Shown: positions 1-9,321, numbered from the stretch's first letter. The stretch: 64,000 bases of DNA from Celeribacter arenosi (GCF_039539485.1 NZ_BAABDF010000001.1:1-64000), one strand, 5' to 3'. Translations and numbers: made by a program. The notes: generated from the letters alone by a model not told the origin.

Positions 1-50
1 AATGGTACTGCGGCTTAAGCCGTGGGAGAGTAGGTCACCGCCAAACCTAG
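1..50 (+). rRNA. rrf: 5S rRNA, 3' end (truncated by window start)
   Basis: The first 50 bases match the conserved 3' part of bacterial 5S rRNA: the helix ending in GTGGGAGAGTAGG followed by TCACCGCCAAACCT. The 5' two thirds lies outside the window. An initiator tRNA follows 60 bases later, the usual end of an rRNA operon in Rhodobacterales. The exact 3' end (48-50) is estimated. Confidence 0.88.
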
Positions 51-112
51 TAAAAATCCAAGCTCTCTCTAATACGATATCAGAATACGAATCCCAAATG
101 GGACGCAATTGG

Positions 113-189
<77 letters not shown>

Positions 190-214
190 AATTTTGCAAA
201 ATCTCTGCAAGACA

Positions 215-250
215 AAAGCCCGCCCTCAAAAGGCGGGCTTTGTTTTGTTT
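215..250 (+). terminator. Intrinsic terminator of the rRNA operon
   Basis: AAAGCCCGCC and GGCGGGCTTT pair as a 10-bp stem around a short CTCAAAA-type loop, followed by a T-rich run (TGTTTTGTTT). It lies 26 bases after the tRNA. Confidence 0.9.
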
Positions 251-486
251 TATGGCCCGATGCTTTCCGTCGTGATCCCCTTCGGTGCTGACGTTTTAAT
301 CGAGGGGGCGCGTAGGGATTTGTCTTCGGTTGAGAGCGGGTGTGTTCAAGTACCGATTGGAACCGCTAATTCGGATGACGTGCGTTCCCGGGAGTTCGAA
401 ATGGTACCGGTTTCGCGAACTTGATCACGATCATGGCTCGGGTTTTTGCCGGGGGCTATAATCGTTTCGGAAGTGGAGGATTCACC

Positions 487-678
487 ATGAAACATTTCAT
501 CTTTGTCCTTGCGTTGGCCGCTCCTCTGGTCGCTTGTGACGCAACCCAGATGGCAACGGATGCCAGCGCTGTTGATGCCGCTAGTGAGAGTTCAACTGTG
601 GTGGTTGATGGTCATGATCAGATCAACGAGCAGGATCAGACCCACACCAATGATCAAGTTGGTTCGGGCGGCAACTAG
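487..678 (+). CDS. Small lipoprotein of unknown function
   Basis: The product is 63 residues. It starts with a lipoprotein signal (MKHFIFVLALAAPLVAC), with the lipobox LVAC placing the lipidated Cys at residue 17. The mature part is short, acidic and rich in Ser, Asp, Gln and Thr, with no recognisable domain. I chose the ATG at 487 because a strong GTGGAGGA ribosome site lies at 472-480 and the signal peptide then has normal length; an in-frame upstream ATG at 421 would bury the signal. A TATAAT-like hexamer lies at 457-462. A terminator follows at 731-760, so it appears monocistronic. It resembles small entericidin-like lipoproteins only in size and design. Confidence 0.7.
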   Translation: MKHFIFVLALAAPLVACDATQMATDASAVDAASESSTVVVDGHDQINEQDQTHTNDQVGSGGN

Positions 679-730
679 CCGTTGGTCCTTGTGCGGATGT
701 GTTCTGTACATACGATAGGAATTTGTGAAG

Positions 731-760
731 CGGTCGCATTCTTTGGAGTGCGACCGTTTT
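731..760 (+). terminator. Intrinsic terminator after the small lipoprotein gene
   Basis: CGGTCGCA (731-738) and TGCGACCG (749-756) form a perfect 8-bp stem with a 10-base loop, followed by TTTT. Confidence 0.85.
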
Positions 761-1324
761 ACATTTGGATGGATGATGACGTGCCTTTTGTACGTGCGTT
801 TGGGTTTTGGCTGTCCGAATCCAATGGTTTTGGGTCGTGGTGTGGATCTGCGGCTTATGGCCTGCCTGTAGCTTTTTCGAGCATGGAAAGCATCCGTAGA
901 TGACACTCGCGGACCTAATGACTTTCAGCGCCCATGCGATGTTGTGCATGAAGGATGTCGATACCTTCCCAGAACTCATCCATTGACCCAAAGGAAGACT
1001 TGGGCATCGTTTTGTCCCACGAATTTCAGGGCGCTATTTTGACCCTGCGGGGAACTTCCGGATGTTAACGCCCCGCGGGGTTTCGTGGGGCTGTTGCCCT
1101 GCCAAATGCAGTCAAACCTCTATATACCCCACAAAATTTCCATATATGGATCAATTTTGTTGATTTAGGACGCATTTTGTGGCCGCCAGCGGCAACTTTT
1201 CCGGCAATTGATCCAGGTTAAGTCGCTCTCTCCCATTTCATATTAAGATGAATGCATACGACTGGGGGAGGAACGCAGCGTTGTCGATTCTCCCTGTCAT
1301 TTGTAGATTTGGAGGGACCAAGAC
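761..1324. other. Noncoding region upstream of the RTX gene
   Basis: No convincing reading frame was found across about 560 bases; overlapping frames on both strands lack ribosome sites and family resemblance. The stretch contains a GC-rich self-complementary tract (CCCCGCGGGG at 1071-1080) and an AT-rich section at about 1120-1170, which may hold the promoter. A GGAGGGA ribosome site lies at 1311-1317 for the next gene. Confidence 0.6.
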
Positions 1325-3700
1325 ATGGCAACGCCACTGAACCCGACCACAGCAATCGACTTCGATCTACCGCTGAATAAAGACCCTGATTTCACATCAT
1401 TTCACGTATTCAGCACAGACGATGTCACAGGCTCCTTTGACGGCCTAAACCAAGGTGTAGACGGCGGTGTCGTCGATCTCACTGGAGCGCATGGAACAAT
1501 AGTCACCAAGGAGGGCGTCACACTTTTCCCGATCGATAGTGAATTCGGGTTCAATGTGACCGATTTCGTTGGCGCCGAAGACAAGGTCCTGGATGGCGAT
1601 TATGCCGAAGGATGGATCGGCGATGTGACGATTGGCGGAGAGCAAGCGGGCGTCGTTGTTTCGAACGTCCCCACTGATACGTTCAAGACGCCAGCCGTTC
1701 TGGGCACATGGCTCGCCGGGATCGGCGGGAACACGGTGAAGGCCTCTACAGAGCATTACACCGTGATGCAGAACGTGCTTTCCGACCAGAAATATCCCGG
1801 TGATCCTGCAGCAGTTTACGCATTGGACGACAACCTGGTCTTGCTCAGTCAAAATGAGGCTTGGAACGGCCAATATGTCCAAGATCTCATCGCGAACGCA
1901 GCGGATTTTGGTGTGGAGGACGCGAACCTTGACGGGAAAATCGACCTCTCCGATCTACTCAATCCCAACGAAAGCACCATCGCCTACGATATCGCCTATA
2001 GCAGTGACTATTCGGTGACGATGAAAGACGATGGCAAGCTGCTCTATCGTTGGGGTAACACGATCAAACGGCCAAATGACGTGCGTCTGGAAGCGCACCT
2101 CGACACGCCTGATGAGTGGACGCAGCTCGATCCATTCAACTCGCTGAGACAGCTCTACCAAATCACATCTGCCGAATTGGTGGTGCACCATACGATCACG
2201 AACAACCCGAACGACCAAATTCGCCCGGAGGATTTCGAGAACGAATCCGCCATCGGTACTTTGCCGACCTATGAGATCATCGAGGACTACGATGGTGACG
2301 CGGGCCGTACGGTTTGGGTCACCACAGATGACTACTACGCAGGTGACGGCACGCTGTTCGAAGCAGGGACCATCCTGCGCGACAGCGCCTTGGTTGATGC
2401 TGTTGAAGGCTCGACGGCTGCTCTGATTGGCTCGATGTCGTCGGACCTTGAACTGGGCTATACCAACGCGTGGTACACCACGATGGATCGTGAGCCATTC
2501 GAACCTGTCCTCAACGATGACGGGACCGAATACATCACAGGCCCACGCTGGCGTTTGCTGCCTGATAAATACGGTCAGGACTTGCCCGGCGTTGTCATCC
2601 CGATTGACCCGAGCGATCCATTGCCCGTGACAAACGACGAGGTGAAATACGAAGTCGGGGCTGAAACCCAGACTGTTATCAACCTGCTCGACTGGGCAAC
2701 CGATAATTCGCCCCTCTCCATTTCTGCCGGTTGGCAGGACAATGCGGGCGATGTGTCTATCAACGGTCTTACCATGACGGATGATCTGGATGTTGCCATT
2801 TACATCAAAGGCGATGTGAAACCAACGACCATCTATAGCACCGAAGTGTTGATCGACTACCAAGCCATTGAAATGCATGGTGTTGGCGCCGAGATCATGG
2901 GCGGCGACAGCGATGATTTCCTGGTCGGGATCGGTAGTAATACCTTTACCGGTGGCCTTGGATCGGACTTCTTTGTTCTCTCCTATGGCACTTCGCTGAC
3001 GGATGTCATGACCACCAGCGTTGTGACCGACTTTGAAGTTGGCGCGGACAAACTGGCCTTCATCGGCTTTGATGCTCTTGTCGATTTTGATCCTGAAGAC
3101 GTCGATGAAGCTTCCGTGATTTCGCAAGGCGTAGACGGTGACGACCTGACTGTTTTCGTGGACGGCGAACTCGTGGCGACCCTGACCGGTGTCGGTCTCG
3201 AACTCGGGATCGGGGACACTCTGGACGCGGGCGAAGGCCTGAGCCTGATCGACAGCTTCTTTGTCTCCAACCCTTCTGAAGGGGGCGAAGTTGTTGAGGA
3301 CCCCGAAACCATCGTTGGCACCAGCGGGTCCGATGTCCTCTACGGCACGCTCAATGATGATACCATCGAAGGTCTGGGCGGTAGTGACTACCTCTATGGT
3401 CTGACCGGCGATGATGTCCTCGACGGCGGGGCAGGCCTTGATCGCCTTTACGGTGGTTCCGGCGCTGACACCTTTGTCTTCGCTTTGGGCACCGGCCTCG
3501 ATTTCGTGAATGATTTCGAAGACGGCATCGACATGATCCAGCTGGACGGCGTCTCCTTCGACGACGTCATTATTCAAACCTACCGCATATCCGACACGCT
3601 GATCTCTGCAGGCGACGACCTGATGATCCTGCGTGGCACCGAGGTGGCAAACGTCACGATCGACGACTTCATCTTTGATGACGCTCTGATGATCGCCTGA
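1325..3700 (+). CDS. RTX-type calcium-binding secreted protein
   Basis: The product is 791 residues, very acidic, with no N-terminal signal peptide, the usual design for type I (ABC) secretion. Glycine/aspartate nonapeptide repeats of the hemolysin-type lie at about residues 683-719 (GGSDYLYG, LTGDDVLDGG, AGLDRLYGGSGADTFVF), with a second smaller block at about 525-551 (GGDSDDFLVG through GGLGSDFFVL). A calcium-loop sequence DANLDGKIDLSDLL lies at about 199-212. The extreme C-terminus (DDFIFDDALMIA) is acidic/aliphatic like type I secretion signals. The large N-terminal half matches no enzyme I recognise, so adhesin or surface protein is more likely than toxin or protease; no HExxH zinc motif was seen. 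No secretion ABC transporter lies nearby. The stop overlaps an upstream in-frame ATG of the next gene. Confidence 0.85.
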   Translation: MATPLNPTTAIDFDLPLNKDPDFTSFHVFSTDDVTGSFDGLNQGVDGGVVDLTGAHGTIVTKEGVTLFPIDSEFGFNVTDFVGAEDKVLDGDYAEGWIGDVTIGGEQAGVVVSNVPTDTFKTPAVLGTWLAGIGGNTVKASTEHYTVMQNVLSDQKYPGDPAAVYALDDNLVLLSQNEAWNGQYVQDLIANAADFGVEDANLDGKIDLSDLLNPNESTIAYDIAYSSDYSVTMKDDGKLLYRWGNTIKRPNDVRLEAHLDTPDEWTQLDPFNSLRQLYQITSAELVVHHTITNNPNDQIRPEDFENESAIGTLPTYEIIEDYDGDAGRTVWVTTDDYYAGDGTLFEAGTILRDSALVDAVEGSTAALIGSMSSDLELGYTNAWYTTMDREPFEPVLNDDGTEYITGPRWRLLPDKYGQDLPGVVIPIDPSDPLPVTNDEVKYEVGAETQTVINLLDWATDNSPLSISAGWQDNAGDVSINGLTMTDDLDVAIYIKGDVKPTTIYSTEVLIDYQAIEMHGVGAEIMGGDSDDFLVGIGSNTFTGGLGSDFFVLSYGTSLTDVMTTSVVTDFEVGADKLAFIGFDALVDFDPEDVDEASVISQGVDGDDLTVFVDGELVATLTGVGLELGIGDTLDAGEGLSLIDSFFVSNPSEGGEVVEDPETIVGTSGSDVLYGTLNDDTIEGLGGSDYLYGLTGDDVLDGGAGLDRLYGGSGADTFVFALGTGLDFVNDFEDGIDMIQLDGVSFDDVIIQTYRISDTLISAGDDLMILRGTEVANVTIDDFIFDDALMIA

Positions 3701-3735
3701 TGCACCTGCGGATATATGAATGGAAAGGAACTGAC

Positions 3736-4314
3736 ATGAAACTCTTTGGCACAACCGTTCTAGGTGTGGCGAGTTTGGCCCTATTGACCGCTTGCGGCGG
3801 GTCAACCACCGACGCCGTGAGCTATGCGAGCTTGTCGACCTCATCTGCGGCCATGCAGAGCCAGTATACCGATGCAAATGGTGAGCTTCTTGGAGGGGTC
3901 GCACCTGCGGCAACTGTGGATATCCTCGCCGCCGCTGATGCGACTTACACGGGCTATGTCTCGGGCACGGTGAGTGGTGGTGAAATGGTGGCTGATCTGA
4001 CAATCGATGCAAACTTTTTTACCAATAGCGCAAATGCCTCGGCCACCAATTTTGTCCACGAAACCAATGGGGCCTACACCGGCACCCTGTCAGGCACGGG
4101 CGTGATTTTGCCCACAGCTCCTCTGGGCGACGATCAGGTGACAACGGTTCTCGACGGTAGTCTGGAATATGGTGGGGCTAGCCTGACGACCTCGATCGGT
4201 CTCGGGGGCAGCTTTGTTTCCTCCTCGGGCGATCCGGTTGGCGCAATCGCAGGTACGGCCGATGGTCTCGTCGGGACTGACCTGATGACCGGTGTCTTCG
4301 CCGTCGAGAAATAG
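3736..4314 (+). CDS. Putative lipoprotein, possible TbpB-like beta-barrel
   Basis: The 192-residue product starts with a signal peptide ending in LLTAC, so the Cys is lipidated at about residue 16. The remainder is Gly/Ser/Thr-rich with alternating beta pattern. Its end (GGSFVSSSGDPVGAIAGTADG then TGVFAVEK) loosely resembles the C-terminal barrel of transferrin-binding-protein-like lipoproteins (pattern GxFyGxxAxxxxG...GxF), but this is weak. The ATG at 3736 has a GGAAAGGAA ribosome site; an in-frame ATG at 3700 overlaps the RTX stop but would precede the signal peptide by 12 residues. It sits 35 bases after the RTX gene, so the two are likely cotranscribed and possibly act together at the surface (inference). 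A terminator follows. Confidence 0.78.
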   Translation: MKLFGTTVLGVASLALLTACGGSTTDAVSYASLSTSSAAMQSQYTDANGELLGGVAPAATVDILAAADATYTGYVSGTVSGGEMVADLTIDANFFTNSANASATNFVHETNGAYTGTLSGTGVILPTAPLGDDQVTTVLDGSLEYGGASLTTSIGLGGSFVSSSGDPVGAIAGTADGLVGTDLMTGVFAVEK

Positions 4315-4358
4315 CGCGCTGCAAATATGCAAGCGTCCTTCTCGGGCTCAGAAAGCCA

Positions 4359-4392
4359 AAACGCCCCGCATTATGTGCGGGGCGTTTTTTGT
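4359..4392 (+). terminator. Intrinsic terminator of the RTX-lipoprotein unit
   Basis: ACGCCCCGCA (4361-4370) pairs with TGCGGGGCGT (4376-4385) around TTATG, preceded by an A run and followed by TTTTTTGTT. It can work in both directions. Confidence 0.92.
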
Positions 4393-4506
4393 TAGCCTAT
4401 TGGCAAGATCGGCCAGCGCGCCGAGAAAGCTCTGCGCGCAACGCTGGCATCCCGTGCCAGTTCGCGCATAATCCATCGGGAATCCGGCTATGAACGAGGT
4501 GGCAGC

Positions 4507-5340
4507 ATGCGCGAATTCACAACAGCTGACGGAGCGCGGTTGGCCTATCGCGATGAAGGGGCCGGATTGCCGGTCCTCGCATTGGCCGGAATGACACGGG
4601 ACGGGCGCGATTTCGATTACCTCTCCCAGCATCTCGATTTGGGGGCCGTCCGGCTCATCCGGCTCGACAGCCGCGGGCGGGGCGCGTCGCAATGGACCGG
4701 TGCGCAAACCTATACCGTGCCACAGGAAACGCAGGATGCTCTGGCGTTGCTCGATCATCTCGACATTCCAGCCGCCGCTGTGGTCGGTTCGTCGCGTGGT
4801 GGTCTTATCGCAATGGTCATGGCCGCCACAGCGCGCGCGCGGGTTTTGGGGATTTGCCTCAATGACGTAGGACCCGAGTTGGAGCGCGCGGGGTTGGAGC
4901 GTATCGCGGCCTATATCGGCGTGCCGCCGGCTGTCGACAGTCTGGAAGAGGTGGCTGAGCGGTTACCCGGCGCGATGGCGGGGTTTCGCGATGTCGCATC
5001 AACGCGTTGGCTGGAGGAAACGGTGCGCCATTACAGGGCGGGCGAGAGTGGCATTTCAGTGCCCTATGATCCGGAGTTGCGCACGGCATTCGAGGCGGGG
5101 CTGGCCGCGCCACCCGTCGACCTGTGGCCTCTGTTTGATGCATGCGCGGGGCTGCCGATGGCCCTGTTAAGGGGCGCAAATTCGGATGTTTTGAGCGCAA
5201 AGACGGCGGAGGAGATGTGCCGTCGCCAACCTGACATGGGATTTGCCAACGTGCCTGATCGCGGGCACATCCCCTTTCTTGATGAGCCAACGGCGCTCGA
5301 CGTGATCCATGCGTGGATTGAAAGGCTAGCTAAAGTCTAA
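4507..5340 (+). CDS. Alpha/beta hydrolase
   Basis: The 277-residue protein has the alpha/beta hydrolase fold layout. The nucleophile elbow GSSRG carries Ser96, the oxyanion region precedes it (LALAGMTRDG), and the catalytic His is His254 in RGHIPFLDEP; an Asp near RGANSDVL is a plausible acid. The sequence DSRGRGAS before the elbow is typical of the haloperoxidase/esterase branch. Substrate cannot be read from the sequence. The stop overlaps the 3' end of the convergent oxyR gene by 4 bases, so there is no terminator between them. Confidence 0.88.
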   Translation: MREFTTADGARLAYRDEGAGLPVLALAGMTRDGRDFDYLSQHLDLGAVRLIRLDSRGRGASQWTGAQTYTVPQETQDALALLDHLDIPAAAVVGSSRGGLIAMVMAATARARVLGICLNDVGPELERAGLERIAAYIGVPPAVDSLEEVAERLPGAMAGFRDVASTRWLEETVRHYRAGESGISVPYDPELRTAFEAGLAAPPVDLWPLFDACAGLPMALLRGANSDVLSAKTAEEMCRRQPDMGFANVPDRGHIPFLDEPTALDVIHAWIERLAKV

Positions 5341-6242
5341 GTCGAAGGGTGCTGTGGCTCAGCGGTCGCGCGCACAAGGTCGGCGATTTCTGTGAGTTGT
5401 GAGCTGAGGGGGCTCGTGCGCCGCCACACCATGCCGACACGGCGGGCCGGAACGGGGGGTGCGAACCGTGTGACCGCGACATCCGCAGAGCGCGTTTCGA
5501 CATCGACGGCCATGTCGGGGATCAGGGTGACGCCGAGGCCCGCGCCGACCATTTGCACCAAGGTCGACAGAGACGAGGCGTCGAGGGTTTCACGCGCCGA
5601 GGGGGCCGACATGTTGCAAAACGACAGGGCCTGATCGCGAAAACAATGCCCTTCTTCGAGCAACAGCAGGCGCATCTCTCGCAGCCGTTCGACGTCGGGG
5701 AGCGGCAGGCCAGCCTCGGAGCGCGGACGCACCAGAACGAATGGTTCCGAAAAGAGCAGCACCTCTTCGAGAGCCGGTTCCGAGACCGGCAGGGCTACAA
5801 TTGCGGCGTCGATTGCGCCTGCACCCAGTTCCAACAGGAGTTGCTGCGTCAGGGATTCGCGGATGTGGATATCGAGGTCGGGGAAATGCCGCGTGAGTTC
5901 GGGAATGACGGATGGGAGGATGTAGGGCGCGATGGTGGGAATCACGCCCAGACGCAGACGACCCGCCAGACGCCCTTGGGCGGCACGTGCCAGATCGTCG
6001 AGTTCGTCCACAGCGCGCAGGATCTCGCGCACACGTGTCGCGAAGGTTTCGCCAAAAGGCGTCAATCGCACGCCATGGCTGCCTCGTTCGAACAGGACCG
6101 TGCCAACGGATCGCTCCAACTCTTTGATCTGCATCGAAAGAGCCGGTTGGGAAATGGCCGAGATTTCTGCGGCATGGCCGAAATGACCGGTCTTCGCGAG
6201 CGCTTCGAAGTAGCGAAACTGACGGAGGGTGACGTTTTTCAT
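5337..6242 (-). CDS. oxyR: Hydrogen peroxide-sensing LysR regulator OxyR
   Basis: The 301-residue protein has an N-terminal LysR helix-turn-helix (about residues 5-62, FGHAAEISAISQPALSMQIKELE) and a LysR substrate-type domain. The stretch EEGHCFRDQALSFC contains Cys200 and Cys209, exactly the spacing of the redox pair of E. coli OxyR (Cys199/Cys208). This identifies a peroxide sensor rather than a metabolite-binding LysR protein. It is divergent from katG, which it is expected to activate, and two dyad symmetries lie between the genes, one over its own start codon, which suggests autoregulation. Confidence 0.95.
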   Translation of the reverse strand: MKNVTLRQFRYFEALAKTGHFGHAAEISAISQPALSMQIKELERSVGTVLFERGSHGVRLTPFGETFATRVREILRAVDELDDLARAAQGRLAGRLRLGVIPTIAPYILPSVIPELTRHFPDLDIHIRESLTQQLLLELGAGAIDAAIVALPVSEPALEEVLLFSEPFVLVRPRSEAGLPLPDVERLREMRLLLLEEGHCFRDQALSFCNMSAPSARETLDASSLSTLVQMVGAGLGVTLIPDMAVDVETRSADVAVTRFAPPVPARRVGMVWRRTSPLSSQLTEIADLVRATAEPQHPST

Positions 6243-6303
6243 AAGTTTAACTTATATCCCCAATCAGCACTTTCAACTAAAACTAATCGCCAATCGGCGT
6301 TAG
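6241..6303. promoter_or_regulatory. Probable OxyR operator region between oxyR and katG
   Basis: Two LysR-type dyads were found. At 6241-6255 ATAAGTT-T-AACTTAT is a perfect palindrome with T-N11-A spacing and covers the oxyR start codon. At 6283-6303 CTAATCGCC and CGGCGTTAG form an imperfect palindrome around AAT. Their placement 40-100 bases before katG fits a tetramer-binding regulator. Binding is inferred from position and symmetry. Confidence 0.65.
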
Positions 6304-6341
6304 AATGATTCCAAACATCCGTATCGAAAAGGAGATCGACG

Positions 6342-8552
6342 ATGGACGGCGCAGAACTCTCAGACCTGAACAAATGCCCGGTGATGCACACCAACAATGG
6401 TGTGCGCTCGAACCGCGACTGGTGGCCTAACCAGTTGAACCTCAAAATCCTGCACCAGAACTCGGCGCTCTCCGACCCGATGGGCCCTGCGTTTAACTAT
6501 GCCAAGGAATTCAAGAGCCTTGATCTTGAGGCATTGAAGGCCGATCTCACCGCGCTGATGACGGACAGCCAGGAGTGGTGGCCTGCGGATTACGGCCATT
6601 ATGGTCCGTTCTTCATCCGCATGGCGTGGCACTCGGCAGGCACGTATCGCACCGGTGACGGTCGTGGCGGCGCAGGCAGCGGCCAGCAGCGTTTCGCGCC
6701 GCTCAACTCCTGGCCCGATAACGGCAACCTCGACAAAGCGCGTCGTCTGCTGTGGCCGATCAAACAGAAATACCGCAACAAGATTTCCTGGGCCGACCTG
6801 TTCATCCTGGCCGGTAACGTGGCAATCGAATCCATGGGCGGTCCTGTGTTCGGTTTCGGCGGCGGTCGTGCGGATGTGTGGGAGCCCGAAGAGGATGTGT
6901 ATTGGGGCGGCGAAGACGAATGGCTCGCCACCTCCGACAAGCGCAACAGCCGCTATTCGGGTGAACGCGATCTGGAAAATCCATTGGCCGCCGTGCAGAT
7001 GGGTCTCATCTATGTGAACCCTGAAGGTCCCGACGGAAACCCTGATCCGCTCGCCTCGGCGCGTGACATTCGCGACACTTTCGCGCGCATGGCGATGAAC
7101 GACTATGAAACTGTGGCGCTGACTGCGGGTGGTCACACCTTTGGTAAAACCCACGGTGCAGGCGATGTCTCCAACGTCGGCCCCGAGCCGGAAGCCGCAG
7201 GGATCGAAGAGCAGGGCTTTGGCTGGATATCGACTTACGGCTCCGGAAAAGGTCGCGACACGATTACCTCGGGTCTGGAAGGGGCGTGGACACCCACGCC
7301 GACGAATTGGGACATGAGCTATTTCGGCGTTCTCTTCGGCTACGAATGGGAACTGACAAAATCGCCTGCGGGTGCGCAGCAATGGCAGCCAAAAGACCTC
7401 AAAGAAGAGGACATGGCGCCTGACGCAGAGGACGGGTCGCGCAAAACCCACATCATGATGTCGACGGCTGACATGGCGATGCGCATGGATCCTGCGTATG
7501 AAAAAATCGCGCGCCACTTCTATGCCAACCCTGACGAGTTTGCGGATGCTTTTGCGCGCGCATGGTTCAAACTGACCCACCGCGACATGGGGCCAAAGGT
7601 CCGGTATCTCGGGGCAGATGTGCCGGCGGAAGATCTGATCTGGCAGGACCCGCTGCCTGCGGTCGATCACCCGCTGGTCGACGCGGCAGACATCGCGGCG
7701 TTGAAGACCAAAATCCTCGCCTCTGGTCTGTCTGTGGCCGATCTGGTGCGCACGGCATGGGCCTCCGCATCGACATTCCGTGGGTCCGACAAACGCGGCG
7801 GCGCCAACGGCGCGCGTCTGCGTCTCGCACCGCAGAGCGGATGGGAAGTGAGCCGTCCCGCAGAACTGCAGGGCATTCTGGCGACCTTTGACGGCATCAA
7901 AGCGGAGTTTGACGCCTCCGCAACCGGTGGCAAAAAGGTGTCTCTCGCCGATCTGATCGTACTCGGTGGAGTTGCCGCGGTGGAGAAGGCTGCGAAGGAC
8001 GCAGGCCAATCCGTCGAGGTTCCATTTACGCCGGGTCGCACCGACGCGACCGACGAGCAGACCGACGCGGAGAGCTTTGAAGTGCTTGAGCCGATCGCTG
8101 ACGGTTTCCGCAACTATCAGAAGAAAGAATACAGCCTGTCGTCCGAGGAATTGCTCATCGACAAGGCCCAGCTTCTGACCCTGACGGCGCCGGAAATGAC
8201 GGTACTCGTGGGTGGCATGCGGGCGCTCGGCGCGACGTGGGATGGCTCCGAGACCGGCGTGTTCACAACACGCAAAGGCCAGCTCACGAATGACTTCTTC
8301 ACGGCTCTGATGGATATGGACGTGAAGTGGACGCCCGTGTCGGAAAAAGAAGACCTGTTCGAAGCCCGCGACCGCAAAACCGGCGCGGTGAAATGGACGG
8401 GGACACGCGTGGACCTCGTCTTTGGTTCCAACTCGCAACTGCGCGCAATCGCTGAGCTTTACGCACAGTCGGATGCGGGTGGCCGGTTCGTGGCCGACTT
8501 TGTCGCGGCCTGGACGAAAGTGATGAACGCGGACCGGTTCGACGTCGCATAA
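6342..8552 (+). CDS. katG: Catalase-peroxidase KatG
   Basis: The 736-residue protein is a full-length bifunctional catalase-peroxidase with two peroxidase-like domains. Distal haem residues Arg93, Trp96 and His97 lie in FFIRMAWHSAGTYR; the proximal His lies in GGHTFGKTHG. LIYVNPEGP carries the Tyr of the Met-Tyr-Trp covalent adduct needed for catalase activity. It removes H2O2 in the cytoplasm. The start at 6342 follows an AAAAGGAG ribosome site (6327-6333). Expression is expected to be OxyR-dependent. A strong terminator ends the unit. Confidence 0.98.
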   Translation: MDGAELSDLNKCPVMHTNNGVRSNRDWWPNQLNLKILHQNSALSDPMGPAFNYAKEFKSLDLEALKADLTALMTDSQEWWPADYGHYGPFFIRMAWHSAGTYRTGDGRGGAGSGQQRFAPLNSWPDNGNLDKARRLLWPIKQKYRNKISWADLFILAGNVAIESMGGPVFGFGGGRADVWEPEEDVYWGGEDEWLATSDKRNSRYSGERDLENPLAAVQMGLIYVNPEGPDGNPDPLASARDIRDTFARMAMNDYETVALTAGGHTFGKTHGAGDVSNVGPEPEAAGIEEQGFGWISTYGSGKGRDTITSGLEGAWTPTPTNWDMSYFGVLFGYEWELTKSPAGAQQWQPKDLKEEDMAPDAEDGSRKTHIMMSTADMAMRMDPAYEKIARHFYANPDEFADAFARAWFKLTHRDMGPKVRYLGADVPAEDLIWQDPLPAVDHPLVDAADIAALKTKILASGLSVADLVRTAWASASTFRGSDKRGGANGARLRLAPQSGWEVSRPAELQGILATFDGIKAEFDASATGGKKVSLADLIVLGGVAAVEKAAKDAGQSVEVPFTPGRTDATDEQTDAESFEVLEPIADGFRNYQKKEYSLSSEELLIDKAQLLTLTAPEMTVLVGGMRALGATWDGSETGVFTTRKGQLTNDFFTALMDMDVKWTPVSEKEDLFEARDRKTGAVKWTGTRVDLVFGSNSQLRAIAELYAQSDAGGRFVADFVAAWTKVMNADRFDVA

Positions 8553-8582
8553 GCGTTGATCGTTTCAATAAACGAAACATTG

Positions 8583-8616
8583 GACCCCCGAAGCAGCGAT
8601 GTTTCGGGGGTTTTTC
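8583..8616 (+). terminator. Intrinsic terminator after katG
   Basis: ACCCCCGAA and TTTCGGGGGT pair as a stem around GCAGCGATG-type loop and are followed by TTTTT. Confidence 0.92.
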
Positions 8617-8757
8617 GTGCGTTTGCAGAAAATCCGCCGCCTTCGGTCGCTTGCGGTTGCAGCCCTTGCAGGGGGTCGCGTATCTATCTGGCAGAACGCG
8701 ACCCGTCCGAAATGGCCGGAGATGCGGTATTGAATTAGTAAGTACAGGAGATGCCGA

Positions 8758-9318
8758 ATGGACATCACCCCCACCTCGATCAAGGATGTGGTCGTTATTG
8801 TACCGCCCCGTTTCGGGGATCATCGCGGATTTTTTTCCGAGAGCTGGAACCGCGCGAAACTCGAAGCCGCTGGTCTGTCGCTGCCGGAATTCGTGCAGGA
8901 CAACCATTCTCTGAGCCGTGAGATCGGCACTGTGCGGGGCCTGCATTTCCAATCGCCTCCCCATGCGCAGGGCAAGCTGGTCCGTTGTGGTCGGGGCCGG
9001 TTGTTCGATGTGGCCGTCGATGTGCGCCGCGGTAGCCCGACCTTTGGCAATTGGGTCGGGGAAGAACTGACCTTCGAGAACGGGAAACAGCTCTGGATTC
9101 CCGCCGGTTTCCTGCATGGTTTCATGACGCTCGAAGCGGACACGGAGATCGTTTACAAATGCACGGATGGATATGCGCCTGACTGTGATGGCGCTGTGCG
9201 GTGGGACAGTTGCGGGATCGAATGGCCGCTGGACGGCATTACACCGGTTCTGTCAGGAAAAGACGAAGCGGCGCAAACGCTGGATGCGTTCGACACGCCG
9301 TTTTCATACGAAGGGTAA
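8758..9318 (+). CDS. rfbC: dTDP-4-dehydrorhamnose 3,5-epimerase
   Basis: The 186-residue cupin-fold enzyme converts dTDP-4-keto-6-deoxyglucose to dTDP-4-keto-rhamnose. The family hallmarks are present: FSESWN, FVQDNHSLS, RGLHFQ with catalytic His63, and KLVRCGRGRLFDVAVDVR. Length is normal. The ATG at 8758 has GGAG at 8747-8750. It is the first gene of a tight rfbC-B-D-A operon (3-base gap to the next gene) that opens the polysaccharide region. Confidence 0.97.
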   Translation: MDITPTSIKDVVVIVPPRFGDHRGFFSESWNRAKLEAAGLSLPEFVQDNHSLSREIGTVRGLHFQSPPHAQGKLVRCGRGRLFDVAVDVRRGSPTFGNWVGEELTFENGKQLWIPAGFLHGFMTLEADTEIVYKCTDGYAPDCDGAVRWDSCGIEWPLDGITPVLSGKDEAAQTLDAFDTPFSYEG

Positions 9319-9321
9319 AGA

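Noticed and set aside
359..386. GGAAC followed by CGTT upstream of the small lipoprotein gene (possible EcfG promoter)
   Set aside because: The spacer is 19 bases, while every good EcfG site in this window has 17.
1955..4012. 685-codon open frame on the minus strand opposite the RTX gene
   Set aside because: It is the antisense shadow of a strongly coding, acidic RTX gene; composition is His/Arg-rich nonsense with no family resemblance or ribosome site.
6360..8438. 692-codon open frame antisense to katG
   Set aside because: Shadow of katG, which matches its family over its full length.
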